Notes: generated by a model from the letters alone, not told the origin. DNA of 64,000 nt from Candidatus Dechloromonas phosphoritropha (GCA_016722705.1 JADKGN010000004.1:2604001-2668000); one strand, 5' to 3'. Positions 48,245-59,359 are shown, numbered from the stretch's first letter. Numbers and translations: made by a program.

Positions 48245-48691
48245 ATGCAGGTCAGGGAGATCATCAATCTCAAGGGCGGCACGCTGTTTACCGCAACACC
48301 CAGGCAGTTGCTTGGTGAAGCCATCGACGCCATGGCGGAATTCGACGTCGGCTCGCTGGTGGTCATGGAGTCGGGCAAGATGACCGGAATGCTGACTTTC
48401 CGGGAGGTTCTGCAGGCGCTGAAGGCCCATGACTCCTGCCCGGTTGGTGTGACGGTAGGCGACGTCATGGTTAGGGATCCGGTTACCGTGTTTCCCGATA
48501 TGGAAGTTGATGATTTGCGCCGCCTGATGATTGAGAAGCGCTCGCGCTATCTGCCGGTGATGGATGGCAATATGCTGTTGGGCGTCATCTCCTTCCTCGA
48601 CATCGCCAAGGCAGTTCTTGACGAGCAGCGCTTCGAGAACAAGATGCTCAAGAACTACATCAAGAACTGGCCGGACGAACCGCAGACCTGA
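48245..48691 (+). CDS. CBS-domain protein
   Basis: The 148-residue cytoplasmic protein is two CBS motifs in tandem (residues 8-65, LLGEAIDAMAEFDVGSLVVMESGKMTGMLTFREVL; 78-132, DVMVRDPVTVFPDMEVDDLRRLMIEKRSRYLPVMDGNMLLGVISFLDIAK), with no attached enzyme. Such proteins bind adenosyl ligands and regulate partners. It starts at ATG 48245 and is followed by a strong terminator. Confidence 0.9.
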   Translation: MQVREIINLKGGTLFTATPRQLLGEAIDAMAEFDVGSLVVMESGKMTGMLTFREVLQALKAHDSCPVGVTVGDVMVRDPVTVFPDMEVDDLRRLMIEKRSRYLPVMDGNMLLGVISFLDIAKAVLDEQRFENKMLKNYIKNWPDEPQT

Positions 48692-48714
48692 GTGCGCGCC
48701 GATTTGGCGAGTAG

Positions 48715-48738
48715 AAAGGCGGCCCCGTCCGCCTTTTT
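48715..48738 (+). terminator. Rho-independent terminator after the CBS gene
   Basis: AAAGGCGG (48715-48722), loop CCCCGT, CCGCCTTT (48729-48736) and TT. The stem is perfect. Confidence 0.88.
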
Positions 48739-48748
48739 GCTTTTCCGG

Positions 48749-48907
48749 CTAACGACTGCCCCAGCCATGGCGCTTGGTTCGCTGCCAGCGCGCGTCCGCC
48801 TGCTGGGGGCGATTCGGGGGCGGTTGTCCCGCCTTGCCGCGAACCGGCGGCCTGGGCGGCCGGTTCGCTGCGGTCGACGTCCGAGAAGGGGTCTTTTTGC
48901 TCATCAT
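48749..48907 (-). CDS. Small basic proline-rich protein, unknown
   Basis: This 52-residue protein (KKTPSRTSTAANRPPRPPVR at its start, ending TKRHGWGSR) is predicted from an excellent AGGAG seven bases before a double ATG. It is rich in Arg, Pro and Gln, with no hydrophobic segment, so it is probably a nucleic-acid- or ribosome-binding peptide if made. It is divergent from aroC, 37 bp apart. Confidence 0.55.
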   Translation of the reverse strand: MMSKKTPSRTSTAANRPPRPPVRGKAGQPPPNRPQQADARWQRTKRHGWGSR

Positions 48908-48944
48908 GGTAAACTCCTGATTCCATTTTAGACTGACGCTCCCC

Positions 48945-50045
48945 ATGTCCGGCAACACATTCGGTACCCTGTTTACTGTCACTTCCTTCGGCGAGTCGCA
49001 CGGCCCGGCCATCGGCTGCGTGGTCGATGGCTGTCCGCCCGGACTGGACTTGTGCGCCGCCGACATCCAGGGCGAACTCGATCGGCGCAAGCCGGGCACT
49101 TCACGGCATGTGACGCAGCGCCGCGAAGCGGATACCGTCGAGATCCTCTCGGGCGTCTTCGCGGGCAGGACAACCGGCACGCCAATCGCCTTGCTGATTC
49201 GCAACCAAGACCAGCGCAGCAAGGATTATGGCAACATCTCCGACACCTTTCGGCCAGGCCATGCCGACTACACCTATACGCAGAAGTACGGTTTCCGCGA
49301 CCATCGCGGCGGCGGCCGCTCGTCGGCGCGCGAGACGGCGGTGCGCGTGGCCGCCGGGGCGATTGCTCGCAAGTGGCTGAACGAACGTTATGGCGTGACG
49401 ATTCGCGGCTGGATGAGCGCGCTGGGGCCGATCGAGATACCGTTCGTTGCAGCAGACGACATCGACGGCAATGCCTTCTTCGCGCCCAATGCGGCGCTGG
49501 TGCCGGAACTCGAGGCCTACATGGACGGCTTGCGCAAGTCGCTCGATTCGGTCGGCGCCAGGATCACCGTCGTGGCGACGGACGTTCCACCGGGTTGGGG
49601 CGAGCCGGTCTATGATCGTCTGGATGCCGAGATCGCCTACGCGATGATGGGCATCAATGCCGTCAAGGGCGTCGAGATCGGGGCCGGGTTCGCCTCGGTC
49701 GCACAGCGCGGCAGCGAGCACGGCGACGAAATGACCCCGCAGGGCTTCGTCAGCAACCATGCTGGAGGGATTCTCGGCGGCATATCGACCGGACAGGACA
49801 TCGTCGTCAACATGGCGATCAAGCCGACCTCGTCGATTGTCCAGCCGCGGCGCTCGATCGACGTTCGCGGCAATGCAATCGAGGTCGCCACCGAAGGCCG
49901 GCACGATCCCTGTGTCGGGATCCGCGCGACGCCGATTGCCGAAGCCATGCTGGCGCTCGTGTTGATCGACCACGCCCTGCGCCATCGCGCGCAGTGTGCC
50001 GATGTCGTGGTCAGCACGCCGCGCATTCCGGGAAAAATCGCGTAA
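48945..50045 (+). CDS. aroC: Chorismate synthase
   Basis: AroC makes chorismate from EPSP, needing reduced FMN. The 366-residue protein has [21 protein letters not shown] near the start, SARET in [22 protein letters not shown], and [19 protein letters not shown] and [17 protein letters not shown] at the C-terminus. Length and start fit the family. Confidence 0.97.
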   Translation: MSGNTFGTLFTVTSFGESHGPAIGCVVDGCPPGLDLCAADIQGELDRRKPGTSRHVTQRREADTVEILSGVFAGRTTGTPIALLIRNQDQRSKDYGNISDTFRPGHADYTYTQKYGFRDHRGGGRSSARETAVRVAAGAIARKWLNERYGVTIRGWMSALGPIEIPFVAADDIDGNAFFAPNAALVPELEAYMDGLRKSLDSVGARITVVATDVPPGWGEPVYDRLDAEIAYAMMGINAVKGVEIGAGFASVAQRGSEHGDEMTPQGFVSNHAGGILGGISTGQDIVVNMAIKPTSSIVQPRRSIDVRGNAIEVATEGRHDPCVGIRATPIAEAMLALVLIDHALRHRAQCADVVVSTPRIPGKIA

Positions 50046-50098
50046 AATTCAAAACTTTGCCGCTGCTCAAGGCGGAAAAGCCGCAAGGGGAGACCAAT

Positions 50099-50365
50099 AT
50101 GCAAGTCGAACACCACGACCTTCACCACGAATTTCCTGAAATGATCGATGCGATCGAAGTGCTGAAGGTAGGCAATGCGCATTTCGCCAAGCTTTACCAT
50201 AGCTACAATCGACTCACCGGCAAGGTCGAGGACCTGGAAGAACATGACATGCCGGTCGCGGATTTCACGCTCGAGGACATGAAAAAGCAGCGCGTCAGGC
50301 TCAAGGACGAGTTGTACCATCTGCTGCTGGCCTTTCGTGCCGGGCAGAAGTCGGTCGGCGCCTGA
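50099..50365 (+). CDS. YdcH/DUF465-family small protein
   Basis: The 88-residue protein matches DUF465: an N-terminal HHEFPEMIDAIEVLK helix, FAKLYHSYNRLTGKVEDLE, then a C-terminal KKQRVRLKDELYHLL helix. The family is small, cytoplasmic and of unknown function. GGGGAG lies upstream of the ATG at 50099. It sits between aroC and an MFS gene. Confidence 0.85.
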   Translation: MQVEHHDLHHEFPEMIDAIEVLKVGNAHFAKLYHSYNRLTGKVEDLEEHDMPVADFTLEDMKKQRVRLKDELYHLLLAFRAGQKSVGA

Positions 50366-50405
50366 TAGCGCCTCTGCCCGCCGGTGCATCCGGTAACATT
50401 GCCGG

Positions 50406-51593
50406 ATGCATGCTCTGCCTTATTGGCGCCTCTCGGGCTATTACTTCTTCTACTTCGCCTTCATCGGCGCCTTCTCGCCCTATTTCGGGCTCTATCTCCA
50501 ATCCCTGAATTTTTCCGCCTGGGACATCGGCCTGCTGATGTCGCAGATGCAATTGATGCGCCTGTTCGGCCCCAACTTGTGGGGCTGGCTGGCTGACCGC
50601 CTCGGGCGGCGCATGGCGATCATCCGTCTCGCGGCACTGGCCGGGCTGGCTGGGTTCACCGCCTTCTTCTGGCTCGACCGGCTGGGCGGAATGCTGGCGG
50701 CGATGGCGGTTCTCGCCTTCTTCTGGAGCGCCGCGCTGCCGCTGGTCGAAACCCTGACCTTCGACCACCTGCGCGAAGAGCGCGGGCGTTACAGCCGCAT
50801 CCGCCTGTGGGGGTCGATCGGCTTCATCGTCGCCGTGCTCGGCACCGGCGCCGTACTTGACGTTCTGCCGCTCACCGGCGTGCTCTGGGTGTGCTGGGGA
50901 ATCCTGGCTGGCATCCTGGTACTGGCGGCGGTCTTGCCGGATGCGCCCGCTGTGCCGCATCCCCACGACAGTCTCCCGGTCCGCGACATTCTCCGGCAGT
51001 CGCGGGTGCGGGCGCTCCTCGCCGCCTGTTTCGCCATGTCGGCGGCGCATGGCGCACTCTATGTTTTCTACTCCATCCATCTGGCCGCCAATGGCTACAG
51101 CAAGGCCGAGGTGGGCGCGCTGTGGTCGTTCGGTGTAGTCGCCGAGATCATGGTCTTCATGCTGATGACCCGGTTGACCCGGCGCTATTCGCTGCGCGCC
51201 CTGTTACTGGCCAGCTTCGCCGCTGCCGTGTTGCGCTTCTTGCTGATCGGCTGGGGCGTGGAATCACTGGTGATCATGGTTCTGGCCCAACTGATGCATG
51301 GCCTGACCTTCGGCGCCTACCATGCCTCGGCGATCGCCTTGATCAATCTCTGGTTTCCCGGACGGGTGCAGGGGCGGGGACAGGCGCTCTACTCCTCCAT
51401 TTCTTTCGGCGCCGGCGGCCTGCTTGGTGGGCTGATCAGTGGCTGGACCTGGGATGGCATCGGTGCGGGCTGGACCTACACGCTGGCCTCGCTCTTCGCT
51501 GCTGCCGGCTTTATGCTGGTCTGGGGCTGGGTGCGCGACGATGACGCGGTCTGCGCCTCCGGCGCGGCCAAAAACGCCGATACTGTGCGATAA
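50406..51593 (+). CDS. MFS transporter, HcaT-like
   Basis: The 395-residue inner-membrane protein has twelve predicted helices in two halves, with an MFS loop motif between helices 2 and 3 ([14 protein letters not shown]). It resembles the PF12832/HcaT (phenylpropionate permease-like) group often present next to betaproteobacterial biosynthetic genes. The [20 protein letters not shown] start is characteristic. The substrate is unknown. Confidence 0.85.
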   Translation: MHALPYWRLSGYYFFYFAFIGAFSPYFGLYLQSLNFSAWDIGLLMSQMQLMRLFGPNLWGWLADRLGRRMAIIRLAALAGLAGFTAFFWLDRLGGMLAAMAVLAFFWSAALPLVETLTFDHLREERGRYSRIRLWGSIGFIVAVLGTGAVLDVLPLTGVLWVCWGILAGILVLAAVLPDAPAVPHPHDSLPVRDILRQSRVRALLAACFAMSAAHGALYVFYSIHLAANGYSKAEVGALWSFGVVAEIMVFMLMTRLTRRYSLRALLLASFAAAVLRFLLIGWGVESLVIMVLAQLMHGLTFGAYHASAIALINLWFPGRVQGRGQALYSSISFGAGGLLGGLISGWTWDGIGAGWTYTLASLFAAAGFMLVWGWVRDDDAVCASGAAKNADTVR

Positions 51594-51625
51594 TTCAACG
51601 CTTTACGGGCCCTTTTGACGCGTTC

Positions 51626-53032
51626 ATGGTGAAGACACTTTACGACAAGCTCTGGGAAAACCATGTAGTCCATGTGGAACCCGACGGCACAGCGCTTCTT
51701 TATATCGACCGTCACCTGGTGCATGAAGTGACCAGTCCGCAGGCTTTTGAAGGACTGAAGCTGGCCGGACGCAAACCGTGGCGAATCTCATCAATCGTCG
51801 CCACCGCCGATCACAACACGCCGACGGACCATTGGGACGAAGGGATCAAGGATCCGGTCTCCCGCCAGCAGGTTGAAACGCTCGACGCCAATATCCGCGA
51901 AGTCGGGGCGCTGGCCTATTTCCCGTTCAGGGACCCGAAGCAGGGCATCGTCCATGTCGTTGGTCCGGAGATCGGCGCGACCTTGCCGGGCATGACCGTC
52001 GTCTGCGGCGATTCGCATACGTCGACGCATGGTGCGTTTGCCTGTCTGGCGCACGGCATCGGCACCTCGGAAGTCGAGCACGTGCTGGCCACCCAGTGCC
52101 TGCTGCAGAAAAAATCGAAAACGATGCTGATCGCTGTCGAGGGCAAACTCGGCAAGGGCGTTACCGCCAAGGATGTGGCACTGGTCATCATTGGCACCAT
52201 TGGCACGGCGGGCGGCACCGGCTATGCCATCGAATTTGGTGGCAGCGCCATTCGTGGCCTGTCGATGGAAGCGCGCATGACCCTGTGCAACATGGCCATC
52301 GAAGGCGGTGCGCGGATGGGCTTTGTTGCGGTCGACGACAAAACCATCAATTATTTGAAGGGCCGTCCGTTTTCGCCGAAGGGTGAAACCTGGGACAAGG
52401 CGGTGGCTTACTGGCGTACCCTGCATGCCGATACCGGCGCGCAGTACGATCGCGTTGTGACGCTGAAGGCAGAAGACATTCGGCCGCAGGTGACCTGGGG
52501 CACCTCGCCGGAAATGGTCGTCGCCATCGATGCCGTCGTTCCCGATCCGGCCAGGCAGGCTGATCCGGTCAAGCGCGAAGGCATGGAACGCGCCCTGCAA
52601 TACATGGGCCTCAATCCCAACACACCAATTCAAAAGATCGCCGTGGACAAGGTCTTCATCGGTTCCTGCACTAATTCGCGCATCGAGGACTTGCGCGAAG
52701 CGGCTTCGGTGCTCAAGGGGCGTCGTATTGCCGCCAACATAAAGCTGGCGCTGGCGGTGCCGGGTTCCGGTCTGGTCAAGCGCCAGGCCGAGGCCGAGGG
52801 GCTGGACAAGGTATTTCTCGCGGCCGGTTTCGAGTGGCGCGAGCCGGGTTGTTCGATGTGTCTGGCCATGAATGCCGACCGCCTTGAACCGGGTGAGCGT
52901 TGTGCCTCAACCTCCAACCGGAATTTCGAGGGTCGTCAGGGTCCGGGTGGCCGGACGCATCTGGTCAGTCCGGCGATGGCGGCGGCGGCGGCTATCGCCG
53001 GGCGCTTTGCCGACGTCCGCGACATCCTGTAA
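51626..53032 (+). CDS. leuC: 3-isopropylmalate dehydratase large subunit
   Basis: LeuC with LeuD isomerises 2- to 3-isopropylmalate in leucine synthesis, using a [4Fe-4S] cluster. The 468-residue protein has [24 protein letters not shown], the cluster cysteines in [13 protein letters not shown] and [10 protein letters not shown], and ends in [18 protein letters not shown] small lipoprotein gene separates it from leuD. Confidence 0.97.
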   Translation: MVKTLYDKLWENHVVHVEPDGTALLYIDRHLVHEVTSPQAFEGLKLAGRKPWRISSIVATADHNTPTDHWDEGIKDPVSRQQVETLDANIREVGALAYFPFRDPKQGIVHVVGPEIGATLPGMTVVCGDSHTSTHGAFACLAHGIGTSEVEHVLATQCLLQKKSKTMLIAVEGKLGKGVTAKDVALVIIGTIGTAGGTGYAIEFGGSAIRGLSMEARMTLCNMAIEGGARMGFVAVDDKTINYLKGRPFSPKGETWDKAVAYWRTLHADTGAQYDRVVTLKAEDIRPQVTWGTSPEMVVAIDAVVPDPARQADPVKREGMERALQYMGLNPNTPIQKIAVDKVFIGSCTNSRIEDLREAASVLKGRRIAANIKLALAVPGSGLVKRQAEAEGLDKVFLAAGFEWREPGCSMCLAMNADRLEPGERCASTSNRNFEGRQGPGGRTHLVSPAMAAAAAIAGRFADVRDIL

Positions 53033-53035
53033 GCG

Positions 53036-53260
53036 ATGGAAGGCAGACGTTCGTTGGCGACCGGATTGCTGGCCGTGGCACTTGCCGCCTGCAATACCGC
53101 CCAGGGGCTCAAGAAGGACGTCGCGATCGGCGCCGAGAAGACCGGCGAAGCGCTGCAAAAAAGTGGCGAGGCTGTTGGCAACGCGTTGAACAAGACGGGT
53201 GATGCCGTCGGCGGTGCTTTCAAGAAGAGCGGCGAAGCTGTGCAGAAGAAGGTGGAATAA
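53036..53260 (+). CDS. Entericidin-like small lipoprotein
   Basis: The 74-residue protein has a lipobox (LLAVALAACN; mature Cys at residue 19), and the mature part is built of 11-residue repeats KTGEALQKSGE / AVGNALNKTGD / AVGGAFKKSGE, which form an amphipathic helix. Its place between leuC and leuD, 3 bp from leuC and touching leuD, is a recurring betaproteobacterial arrangement. It has no known role in leucine synthesis. Confidence 0.8.
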   Translation: MEGRRSLATGLLAVALAACNTAQGLKKDVAIGAEKTGEALQKSGEAVGNALNKTGDAVGGAFKKSGEAVQKKVE

Positions 53261-53899
53261 ATGGAAAAGTTTGTTCGTCTCGAAGGTCTGGTGGCACCGC
53301 TCGACCGTAGCAACGTCGATACCGACGCCATCATTCCGAAACAGTTCCTGAAATCGATCAAGCGTTCCGGCTTCGGTCCGAACGCCTTCGACGAATGGCG
53401 TTATCTGGATGTTGGCGAGCCTGGGCGGGATAATTCCGGACGCCCGAAGAATCCGAATTTCGTGCTCAACCAGGCACGCTATCAGGGCGCGCAGATCTTG
53501 TTGACGCGTGCCAATTTCGGTTGCGGCAGCTCGCGCGAACACGCGCCGTGGGCGCTGCTTGATTTCGGTTTCAAGGCGATCATCGCCGAATCGTTCGCCG
53601 ACATCTTTTTCAACAACTGCTACAAGAATGGCATCGTGCCGATCGTGCTGCCCGCCGCCGAAGTCGAGGCGCTGTTCAGGCAGGTCGAAGCGACGCCGGG
53701 CTACAAGCTGGTGGTCGATCTGCCGGCGCAGGCGGTGATCCGCCCCGATGGCTACGGTATTCCCTTCCAGGTCGATACCTTCCGCAAGGAGTGCCTGATC
53801 AATGGTTGGGACGACATCGGCCTGACTCTGCGCCATGCCGGGAAAATCCGGGAATTCGAAGAGAAGCGACGGACCAGCCAGCCGTGGTTGTTCGCCTGA
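53261..53899 (+). CDS. leuD: 3-isopropylmalate dehydratase small subunit
   Basis: The 212-residue swivel-domain partner of Leu[36 protein letters not shown] (the substrate-binding GSSRE) and [13 protein letters not shown] are present. The start follows the lipoprotein stop without a gap. Confidence 0.97.
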   Translation: MEKFVRLEGLVAPLDRSNVDTDAIIPKQFLKSIKRSGFGPNAFDEWRYLDVGEPGRDNSGRPKNPNFVLNQARYQGAQILLTRANFGCGSSREHAPWALLDFGFKAIIAESFADIFFNNCYKNGIVPIVLPAAEVEALFRQVEATPGYKLVVDLPAQAVIRPDGYGIPFQVDTFRKECLINGWDDIGLTLRHAGKIREFEEKRRTSQPWLFA

Positions 53900-53911
53900 C
53901 AAGGAAAAGCG

Positions 53912-54967
53912 ATGAAGATTTGTGTCTTACCGGGCGATGGCATCGGTCCGGAAATTACTGCAGAAGCAGTGCGTGTTCTCAATGCGCTCGATCTCAAGTT
54001 TGAAATGGAAGAGGCGCTGCTCGGTGGTGGCGCGGTCGACGCGACCGGGAGCCCGTATCCCGAAGCGACCCAAAAGCTGGCGCGCGCCGCCGATGCCGTG
54101 CTGCTCGGCGCCGTTGGTGGCCCGCAATGGGATGGTCTACCCCGTGAGCAGCGTCCGGAGCGCGGTCTGCTTGGTATTCGCAAGGATCTGAACCTGTTCG
54201 CCAACCTGCGCCCGGCCATCCTGTATCCCGAACTGGCGAACGCCTCGACGCTGAAGCCGGAAGTCGTTGCCGGGTTGGATATCCTGATCGTCCGCGAACT
54301 GACCGGCGACATTTACTTCGGTCAGCCGCGCGGCGTGCGCGAGGAAAATGGCGAGCGCGTTGGCTTCAACACGATGGTCTATAGCGAGTCGGAAATCCGC
54401 CGCATTGGCCATGTCGCCTTCCGGGCCGCACAAATGCGCAACAAAAAGCTGTGCTCGGTCGACAAGATGAACGTGCTCGAATGCACCCAGCTCTGGCGTG
54501 ATGTGATAATCGAGGTGGCGCATGACTACCCGGATGTCGCGCTCAGCCACATGCTGGTCGACAACGCGGCGATGCAACTGGTCAAGGCGCCAAAGCAGTT
54601 CGACGTGATGGTCACCGGCAACATGTTTGGCGACATCCTGTCCGATGAAGCCTCGATGCTGACTGGTTCGATCGGCATGCTGCCTTCCGCTTCACTCGAT
54701 GACAAAAACAAGGGTCTTTACGAGCCATCACACGGTTCGGCACCCGATATCGCCGGGCAGGGCGTGGCCAATCCGCTGGCCACGATTTTGTCGGTGGCGA
54801 TGATGCTGCGTTATACCTTCGGGCTGGAATCTGAAGCACTTCGTGTCGAAAGTGCGGTCAAAAAGGTGCTTGCGCAGGGTTATCGCACAGGCGATATCTA
54901 CGAGCGCGGCATGATTCGGGTTGGCACAAAGGAAATGGGCGACGCCGTGCTGGCGGTGCTGGCGTAA
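53912..54967 (+). CDS. leuB: 3-isopropylmalate dehydrogenase
   Basis: LeuB oxidises and decarboxylates 3-isopropylmalate with NAD+. The 351-residue protein has [29 protein letters not shown] with substrate Arg residues, [21 protein letters not shown] and [25 protein letters not shown]. The NAD-binding [16 protein letters not shown] is intact. Confidence 0.97.
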   Translation: MKICVLPGDGIGPEITAEAVRVLNALDLKFEMEEALLGGGAVDATGSPYPEATQKLARAADAVLLGAVGGPQWDGLPREQRPERGLLGIRKDLNLFANLRPAILYPELANASTLKPEVVAGLDILIVRELTGDIYFGQPRGVREENGERVGFNTMVYSESEIRRIGHVAFRAAQMRNKKLCSVDKMNVLECTQLWRDVIIEVAHDYPDVALSHMLVDNAAMQLVKAPKQFDVMVTGNMFGDILSDEASMLTGSIGMLPSASLDDKNKGLYEPSHGSAPDIAGQGVANPLATILSVAMMLRYTFGLESEALRVESAVKKVLAQGYRTGDIYERGMIRVGTKEMGDAVLAVLA

Positions 54968-55019
54968 ACCGAACGGCCGGTTTGAGCGTTAAATACAGGT
55001 TATATTTGGAGAGCAAGTC

Positions 55020-56153
55020 ATGAAGAAGGTTGGTCTGGTTGGTTGGCGTGGCATGGTGGGTTCCGTGCTGATGCAGCGCATGGTTGAGGAGGGCGATTTC
55101 GCCCATATCGATCCGCTCTATTTCTCCACTTCCGCCGCCGGCGGCAAGGCGCCGGCGTTTGGCGGCAAGGAAGCTCCGCTGCCTCTGCAGGATGCTGCTG
55201 CGGTCGACATGCTAAAACAGTGCGAAATCATCATCACCTGTCAGGGCGGCGACTACACCAAGGAAGTCTTCCCCAAGCTGCGCGCTGCCGGCTGGAATGG
55301 CCACTGGATTGATGCCGCCTCGGCACTGCGCATGACCGATGACGCCGTGATCATTCTTGATCCGGTTAATATGCACGTGATCAAGGATTCGCTGGCCAAG
55401 GGCGGCAAGAACTGGATCGGCGGCAACTGCACCGTTTCGCTGATGCTCATGGGTCTCGGTGGTCTCTTCCAGAACGACATGATCGAATGGGCTACCTCGA
55501 TGACCTACCAGGCCGCCTCCGGTGCCGGTGCGGAAAATATGCGCGAACTGATTGCGCAGATGGGCGCCATCCATTCATCGGTTGCCGATCTGCTCGCCGA
55601 TCCGGCCTCGGCCATTCTTGACATCGACCGCAAGGTGGCCGAAACCATCCGTTCGGATACCTTCCCGAAGAAGAACTTCCGCAACACGCCGCTCGCCGGT
55701 TCGCTGATTCCCTGGATCGACGTACCGGTCGAAGGCGGACAGTCCAAGGAAGAGTGGAAGGGCGGTGCGGAAACCAACAAGATTCTCGGACGTCCGGCCT
55801 TCGGTAGTCCGGGCTCAATCCCGATTGACGGTCTGTGTGTGCGGATAGGCGCCATGCGCTGCCACAGCCAGGCTTTGACCATCAAATTGAAGAAGGACCT
55901 GCCGCTCGACGAAGTCAGCGACATGCTGGCCCAGGCCAACCCGTGGGCCAAGGTCGTGCCGAACGATCGCGAGATCTCCGAGCGTGAACTGACGCCGGCT
56001 GCCGTCACCGGCAGGCTGACGGTACCGGTCGGTCGCTTACACAAGATGGCGATGGGTCCGGAATATCTGGCTGCCTTCACCTGCGGCGACCAGTTGCTGT
56101 GGGGGGCCGCCGAGCCGCTGCGCCGCATGCTGCGGATCCTGCTCGACGCCTGA
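55020..56153 (+). CDS. asd: Aspartate-semialdehyde dehydrogenase
   Basis: Asd reduces aspartyl phosphate to the semialdehyde for Lys, Met and Thr synthesis and cell wall DAP. The 377-residue protein has the NADP motif [18 protein letters not shown], the active-site Cys in [15 protein letters not shown], and a catalytic His near [15 protein letters not shown] precedes the ATG. It ends in a strong terminator. Confidence 0.96.
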   Translation: MKKVGLVGWRGMVGSVLMQRMVEEGDFAHIDPLYFSTSAAGGKAPAFGGKEAPLPLQDAAAVDMLKQCEIIITCQGGDYTKEVFPKLRAAGWNGHWIDAASALRMTDDAVIILDPVNMHVIKDSLAKGGKNWIGGNCTVSLMLMGLGGLFQNDMIEWATSMTYQAASGAGAENMRELIAQMGAIHSSVADLLADPASAILDIDRKVAETIRSDTFPKKNFRNTPLAGSLIPWIDVPVEGGQSKEEWKGGAETNKILGRPAFGSPGSIPIDGLCVRIGAMRCHSQALTIKLKKDLPLDEVSDMLAQANPWAKVVPNDREISERELTPAAVTGRLTVPVGRLHKMAMGPEYLAAFTCGDQLLWGAAEPLRRMLRILLDA

Positions 56154-56173
56154 TGCTTCAGGATTTGACCAAT

Positions 56174-56197
56174 ACCGGGGTAACTGCCCCGGTTTTT
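56174..56197 (+). terminator. Rho-independent terminator after asd
   Basis: ACCGGGG (56174-56180), loop TAACTG, CCCCGGT (56187-56193) and TTTT. It separates the leuC-asd group from fimV. Confidence 0.9.
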
Positions 56198-56304
56198 ATG
56201 TTGGAAATATGCCCAAAGCCGCTGTTTGGATCCGGGATTAGCTTGCATTGCTAATTGCATGATGTTAACTTCAAAGTCCATATTTTGACGCTCAGGGTGG
56301 TGGC

Positions 56305-59295
56305 GTGACCGATACAATCCGGAAAAACTTCAAGAGACGTGCTGCGGTCGTCGCGGTGGCTTCCTGTCTTTCATTCGCACCGTGGTTGGCGGAAGCTGCC
56401 AGCCTCGGCAAGATTACCGTTCTCTCCGGCCTTGGGCAGCCATTACGTGCCGAGATCGAGATCAGTGCGTCGCGCACCGAACTGGCTGGCATGACAGCCA
56501 GGCTTGCTGATCAAAAGACATTCCGCGAGGCGGGTATCGACTATTCCTCGAACCTGCACGATCTGCGATTTGCCATAGGGAAGCGCGGCAATGGCGCCCC
56601 GGTAGTCAAGGTCAGTTCCGGAAATCCGGTGAATGAACCCTTCCTGAACTTTCTCGTCGAGCTCAATTGGCCATCCGGGCCGTTTGTTCGCGAATATACC
56701 TTCCTTCTCGATCCACCCGAGATTGCGGCACGGGCCGCGGGACGTCCGGCAACCGCAGATGGGCGAGTGGTTGAAACGGTTCGTGGCAGTGGCGCGGCAC
56801 CGGCCGCTGCACCTGTTCCGGAGACGGCCAGGTCCACCCCGGCGCCACGTGCCGTGGCGGAGCCCAAGAAATCTGACGAGTCGGGGTCGCGGGTCGTCAA
56901 GCCCGGTGACACGCTGCGCAAGATTGCCGGCGAAACAAAATACGAGGATGTATCGCTGGAGCAGATGTTGGTCGGCTTATTCAGGAATAATCCGGCGGCT
57001 TTTTACGGCGACAACATGAACCGCCTCAAGGCGGGAGCCATACTGAACATTCCGGACCGTGCTGCCGTTGCCGCGGAGCCCCGGGCTGAAGCAATGAGGT
57101 TATATCAGGCGCAGGCGGCGGACTGGAACAGTTACCGCCAGAAGATGGCCTCGCTGGCCGCCCAGGGACAACCTGCACAGGATGCAGTAACGCAGACCGC
57201 TGCTGGCAAGATTGCGGCCAGCATTGCCGAGAAGCCATCGGCCGTCGACCAGGCCAAGGACCAAGTCAAGATTTCCAGTACCGAAATAGCTTCGAAGGGT
57301 ATTGCCGGCGGTAAGGCGACGGGCGCGGCCGAAGCCGATCTGATAGCCAAGGACAGGTCACTCAAGGAGGCGCAGGAAAGGCTGGTGCTGCTCGAGAAGA
57401 ATGTCAGCGAACTGCAGAAACTGGTGGACATGAAGACTCAGCAGTTGGCGGAACTGCAGGAAAGGGCTTCGGGTAAGAAAGAAGAGGTGAAGCCGGCGGT
57501 GCCTGTCGAAGCGCCAAAGCCGGCTGAACCTGCGCCCACAGCTCCGGTTGCAGAGGCGCCGAAGCCGTCGGAACTGCCCAGGGCGGCGGAGGAAGCAAAG
57601 CCGGTCGAGCCGCCCAAGGTAGTGGAAGACGCGAAGCCGGCCGAGCCGCCCAAGGCAGCGGAAGTCAAACCCCAGGAGCAACCCGCCAAGCAGGCGGTGG
57701 CGCCGGCACCCGGCTTCCTGGAGCAGTTCGATACCCTGCCCTTGATCGGTGGTGGCGGCATTCTCGCACTGCTGGCTGGCTATTTCCTGCTCCGGCGGCG
57801 ACGCAGCGAGCCCGAGCCTGAATTCACTGCCGCGGTTCCGGGCCCATCGAGTCTCGGGCCGAATTCCGTGTTCCGGATGACCGGCGGCCAGAGCGTCGAT
57901 ACCGGTAACGTGCCTCTGGAAACGCGTGATTTCAGCATGACCGGTCCTAACACGATCGACACCGATGAAGTCGATCCGGTTGCCGAGGCTGATGTGTATA
58001 TGGCATATGGCCGGGATGCGCAGGCTGAGGAGATACTGATCGAGGCCTTGCGCAAGGATCCGCACCGGACCGCCATCCACGCCAAACTGCTTGAGATCTA
58101 CGCCAACCGCAAGAGCGTGAAGCAATTCGATACGCTGGCCAGCGAGCTATATGCCCAGACCGGTGGTGCCGGGCCTGAATGGGAAAAGGTGGCAGCTCTG
58201 GGCGCCGGGCTCGATCCTGAGAACCCATTGTATGCCGCTGCCCGAGACGCTGCACCGGCCAAATCTGGGGGGGCGACTGCCTTCGCAACTCCATCCGTTT
58301 TTGACGCGACATCCACAGTGCTGCTTCCCGGCGCGCTTGGCCTGATGGTGGCCGGTCTGCCTGATCTCGCCGATACCGGTCCGGAGGTGTCCACCTCAGG
58401 CAATGCAAATGCTGCTGGCGCCAGCGCGGACGCTGCTGCAGAGGGTAGTCTTGACTCGACGAACGTTGCCGGCGATCTCGGCGCACTCGATTTCGAACTG
58501 GGTGAGATGGAGCAGATAGCCGTGGCTGCCGCGCCCGCTGCGGAACCTGTGGCCGACGTTCCCCTGCCGGAACTGGAAGCGCTCGACTTCGATCTCGGGT
58601 CATTACCGGAAGACTCTCTCTCCGAGACTGAGGTGAATCCAGGTTTTGCCCTCGCAGAAACCTTGGTGATGGATACCGGTGCTGCCGCTGACGATCTTTC
58701 GGAAACCTTCACCGGACTTGAAGCGCAGGCAGACTTTTCGGAGAGCATGTTCGAGTCCGGCACTGGGCTCCTTGATTTCGACTTGGGTGACACCACGGCC
58801 GAAACCCGGATCATGGTGAATCCGGCCATCTTGGATGATGGCTCGAGCAATGACATGGGTAATGATACAGTTGTCAATCCGATCGACATGCAGGAATCCG
58901 GCAAGGATGCTCTTTCGGTTATCGATGGAATGGCTGGCATGTCTGTTGATTTCGCATCGGAAGATACGGAGTTCGACATCAACCTGAGTGAGTCGGTCTT
59001 CCTCGGAAGGCCGATGCCGGTCCCCGAGTTCGACCTGACCTCGATCAACCTTGATCTGGCGGCGAATCCTTACGAGGAAACAGAGGTCGTCGGCGTGTCC
59101 GATGGCTTTGATAACGGCAAGGCACGCGGTGATCAGGGGGGCGAGGATGTGGCTACCAAACTCGCGCTGGCCAGAGCATATGAGGAAATGGGCGACCACG
59201 ATCAGGCGCGCGAACTGCTCGAGGAAGTGATTTCCGAAGGAGGGGGCGATCTGGCCGTACAGGCTCGACAGATCCTCGGTCGCCTGAACGCTTGA
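56305..59295 (+). CDS. fimV: FimV/HubP-like peptidoglycan-associated membrane protein
   Basis: FimV proteins organise cell poles and affect type IV pili. The 996-residue protein has a signal region (AAVVAVASCLSFAPWLAEA), the FimV N-terminal domain (LGKITVLSGLGQPLRAEIEI), a LysM-like motif near residue 195 (KPGDTLRKIAGETKYEDVSLEQML), a coiled segment, a Pro/Ala/Glu-rich linker, one membrane helix (residues about 475-495, PLIGGGGILALLAGYFLL), a long acidic cytoplasmic part and the C-terminal TPR-like FimV cap (ALARAYEEMGDHDQARELLEEVI). The start is GTG 56305 with an AGGGTGG upstream. Confidence 0.93.
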   Translation: MTDTIRKNFKRRAAVVAVASCLSFAPWLAEAASLGKITVLSGLGQPLRAEIEISASRTELAGMTARLADQKTFREAGIDYSSNLHDLRFAIGKRGNGAPVVKVSSGNPVNEPFLNFLVELNWPSGPFVREYTFLLDPPEIAARAAGRPATADGRVVETVRGSGAAPAAAPVPETARSTPAPRAVAEPKKSDESGSRVVKPGDTLRKIAGETKYEDVSLEQMLVGLFRNNPAAFYGDNMNRLKAGAILNIPDRAAVAAEPRAEAMRLYQAQAADWNSYRQKMASLAAQGQPAQDAVTQTAAGKIAASIAEKPSAVDQAKDQVKISSTEIASKGIAGGKATGAAEADLIAKDRSLKEAQERLVLLEKNVSELQKLVDMKTQQLAELQERASGKKEEVKPAVPVEAPKPAEPAPTAPVAEAPKPSELPRAAEEAKPVEPPKVVEDAKPAEPPKAAEVKPQEQPAKQAVAPAPGFLEQFDTLPLIGGGGILALLAGYFLLRRRRSEPEPEFTAAVPGPSSLGPNSVFRMTGGQSVDTGNVPLETRDFSMTGPNTIDTDEVDPVAEADVYMAYGRDAQAEEILIEALRKDPHRTAIHAKLLEIYANRKSVKQFDTLASELYAQTGGAGPEWEKVAALGAGLDPENPLYAAARDAAPAKSGGATAFATPSVFDATSTVLLPGALGLMVAGLPDLADTGPEVSTSGNANAAGASADAAAEGSLDSTNVAGDLGALDFELGEMEQIAVAAAPAAEPVADVPLPELEALDFDLGSLPEDSLSETEVNPGFALAETLVMDTGAAADDLSETFTGLEAQADFSESMFESGTGLLDFDLGDTTAETRIMVNPAILDDGSSNDMGNDTVVNPIDMQESGKDALSVIDGMAGMSVDFASEDTEFDINLSESVFLGRPMPVPEFDLTSINLDLAANPYEETEVVGVSDGFDNGKARGDQGGEDVATKLALARAYEEMGDHDQARELLEEVISEGGGDLAVQARQILGRLNA

Positions 59296-59316
59296 AATCC
59301 CGCTTTGCCAACCGCG

Positions 59317-59347
59317 CATGGCCCCCGCGAGGGGCCATGTGCATTTT
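59317..59347 (+). terminator. Hairpin terminator after fimV
   Basis: CATGGCCCC (59317-59325) pairs with GGGGCCATG (59331-59339); a TTTT follows at 59344-59347. The next gene starts within 20 bp, so readthrough is probable. Confidence 0.6.
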
Positions 59348-59359
59348 GGAGCCGTATCC

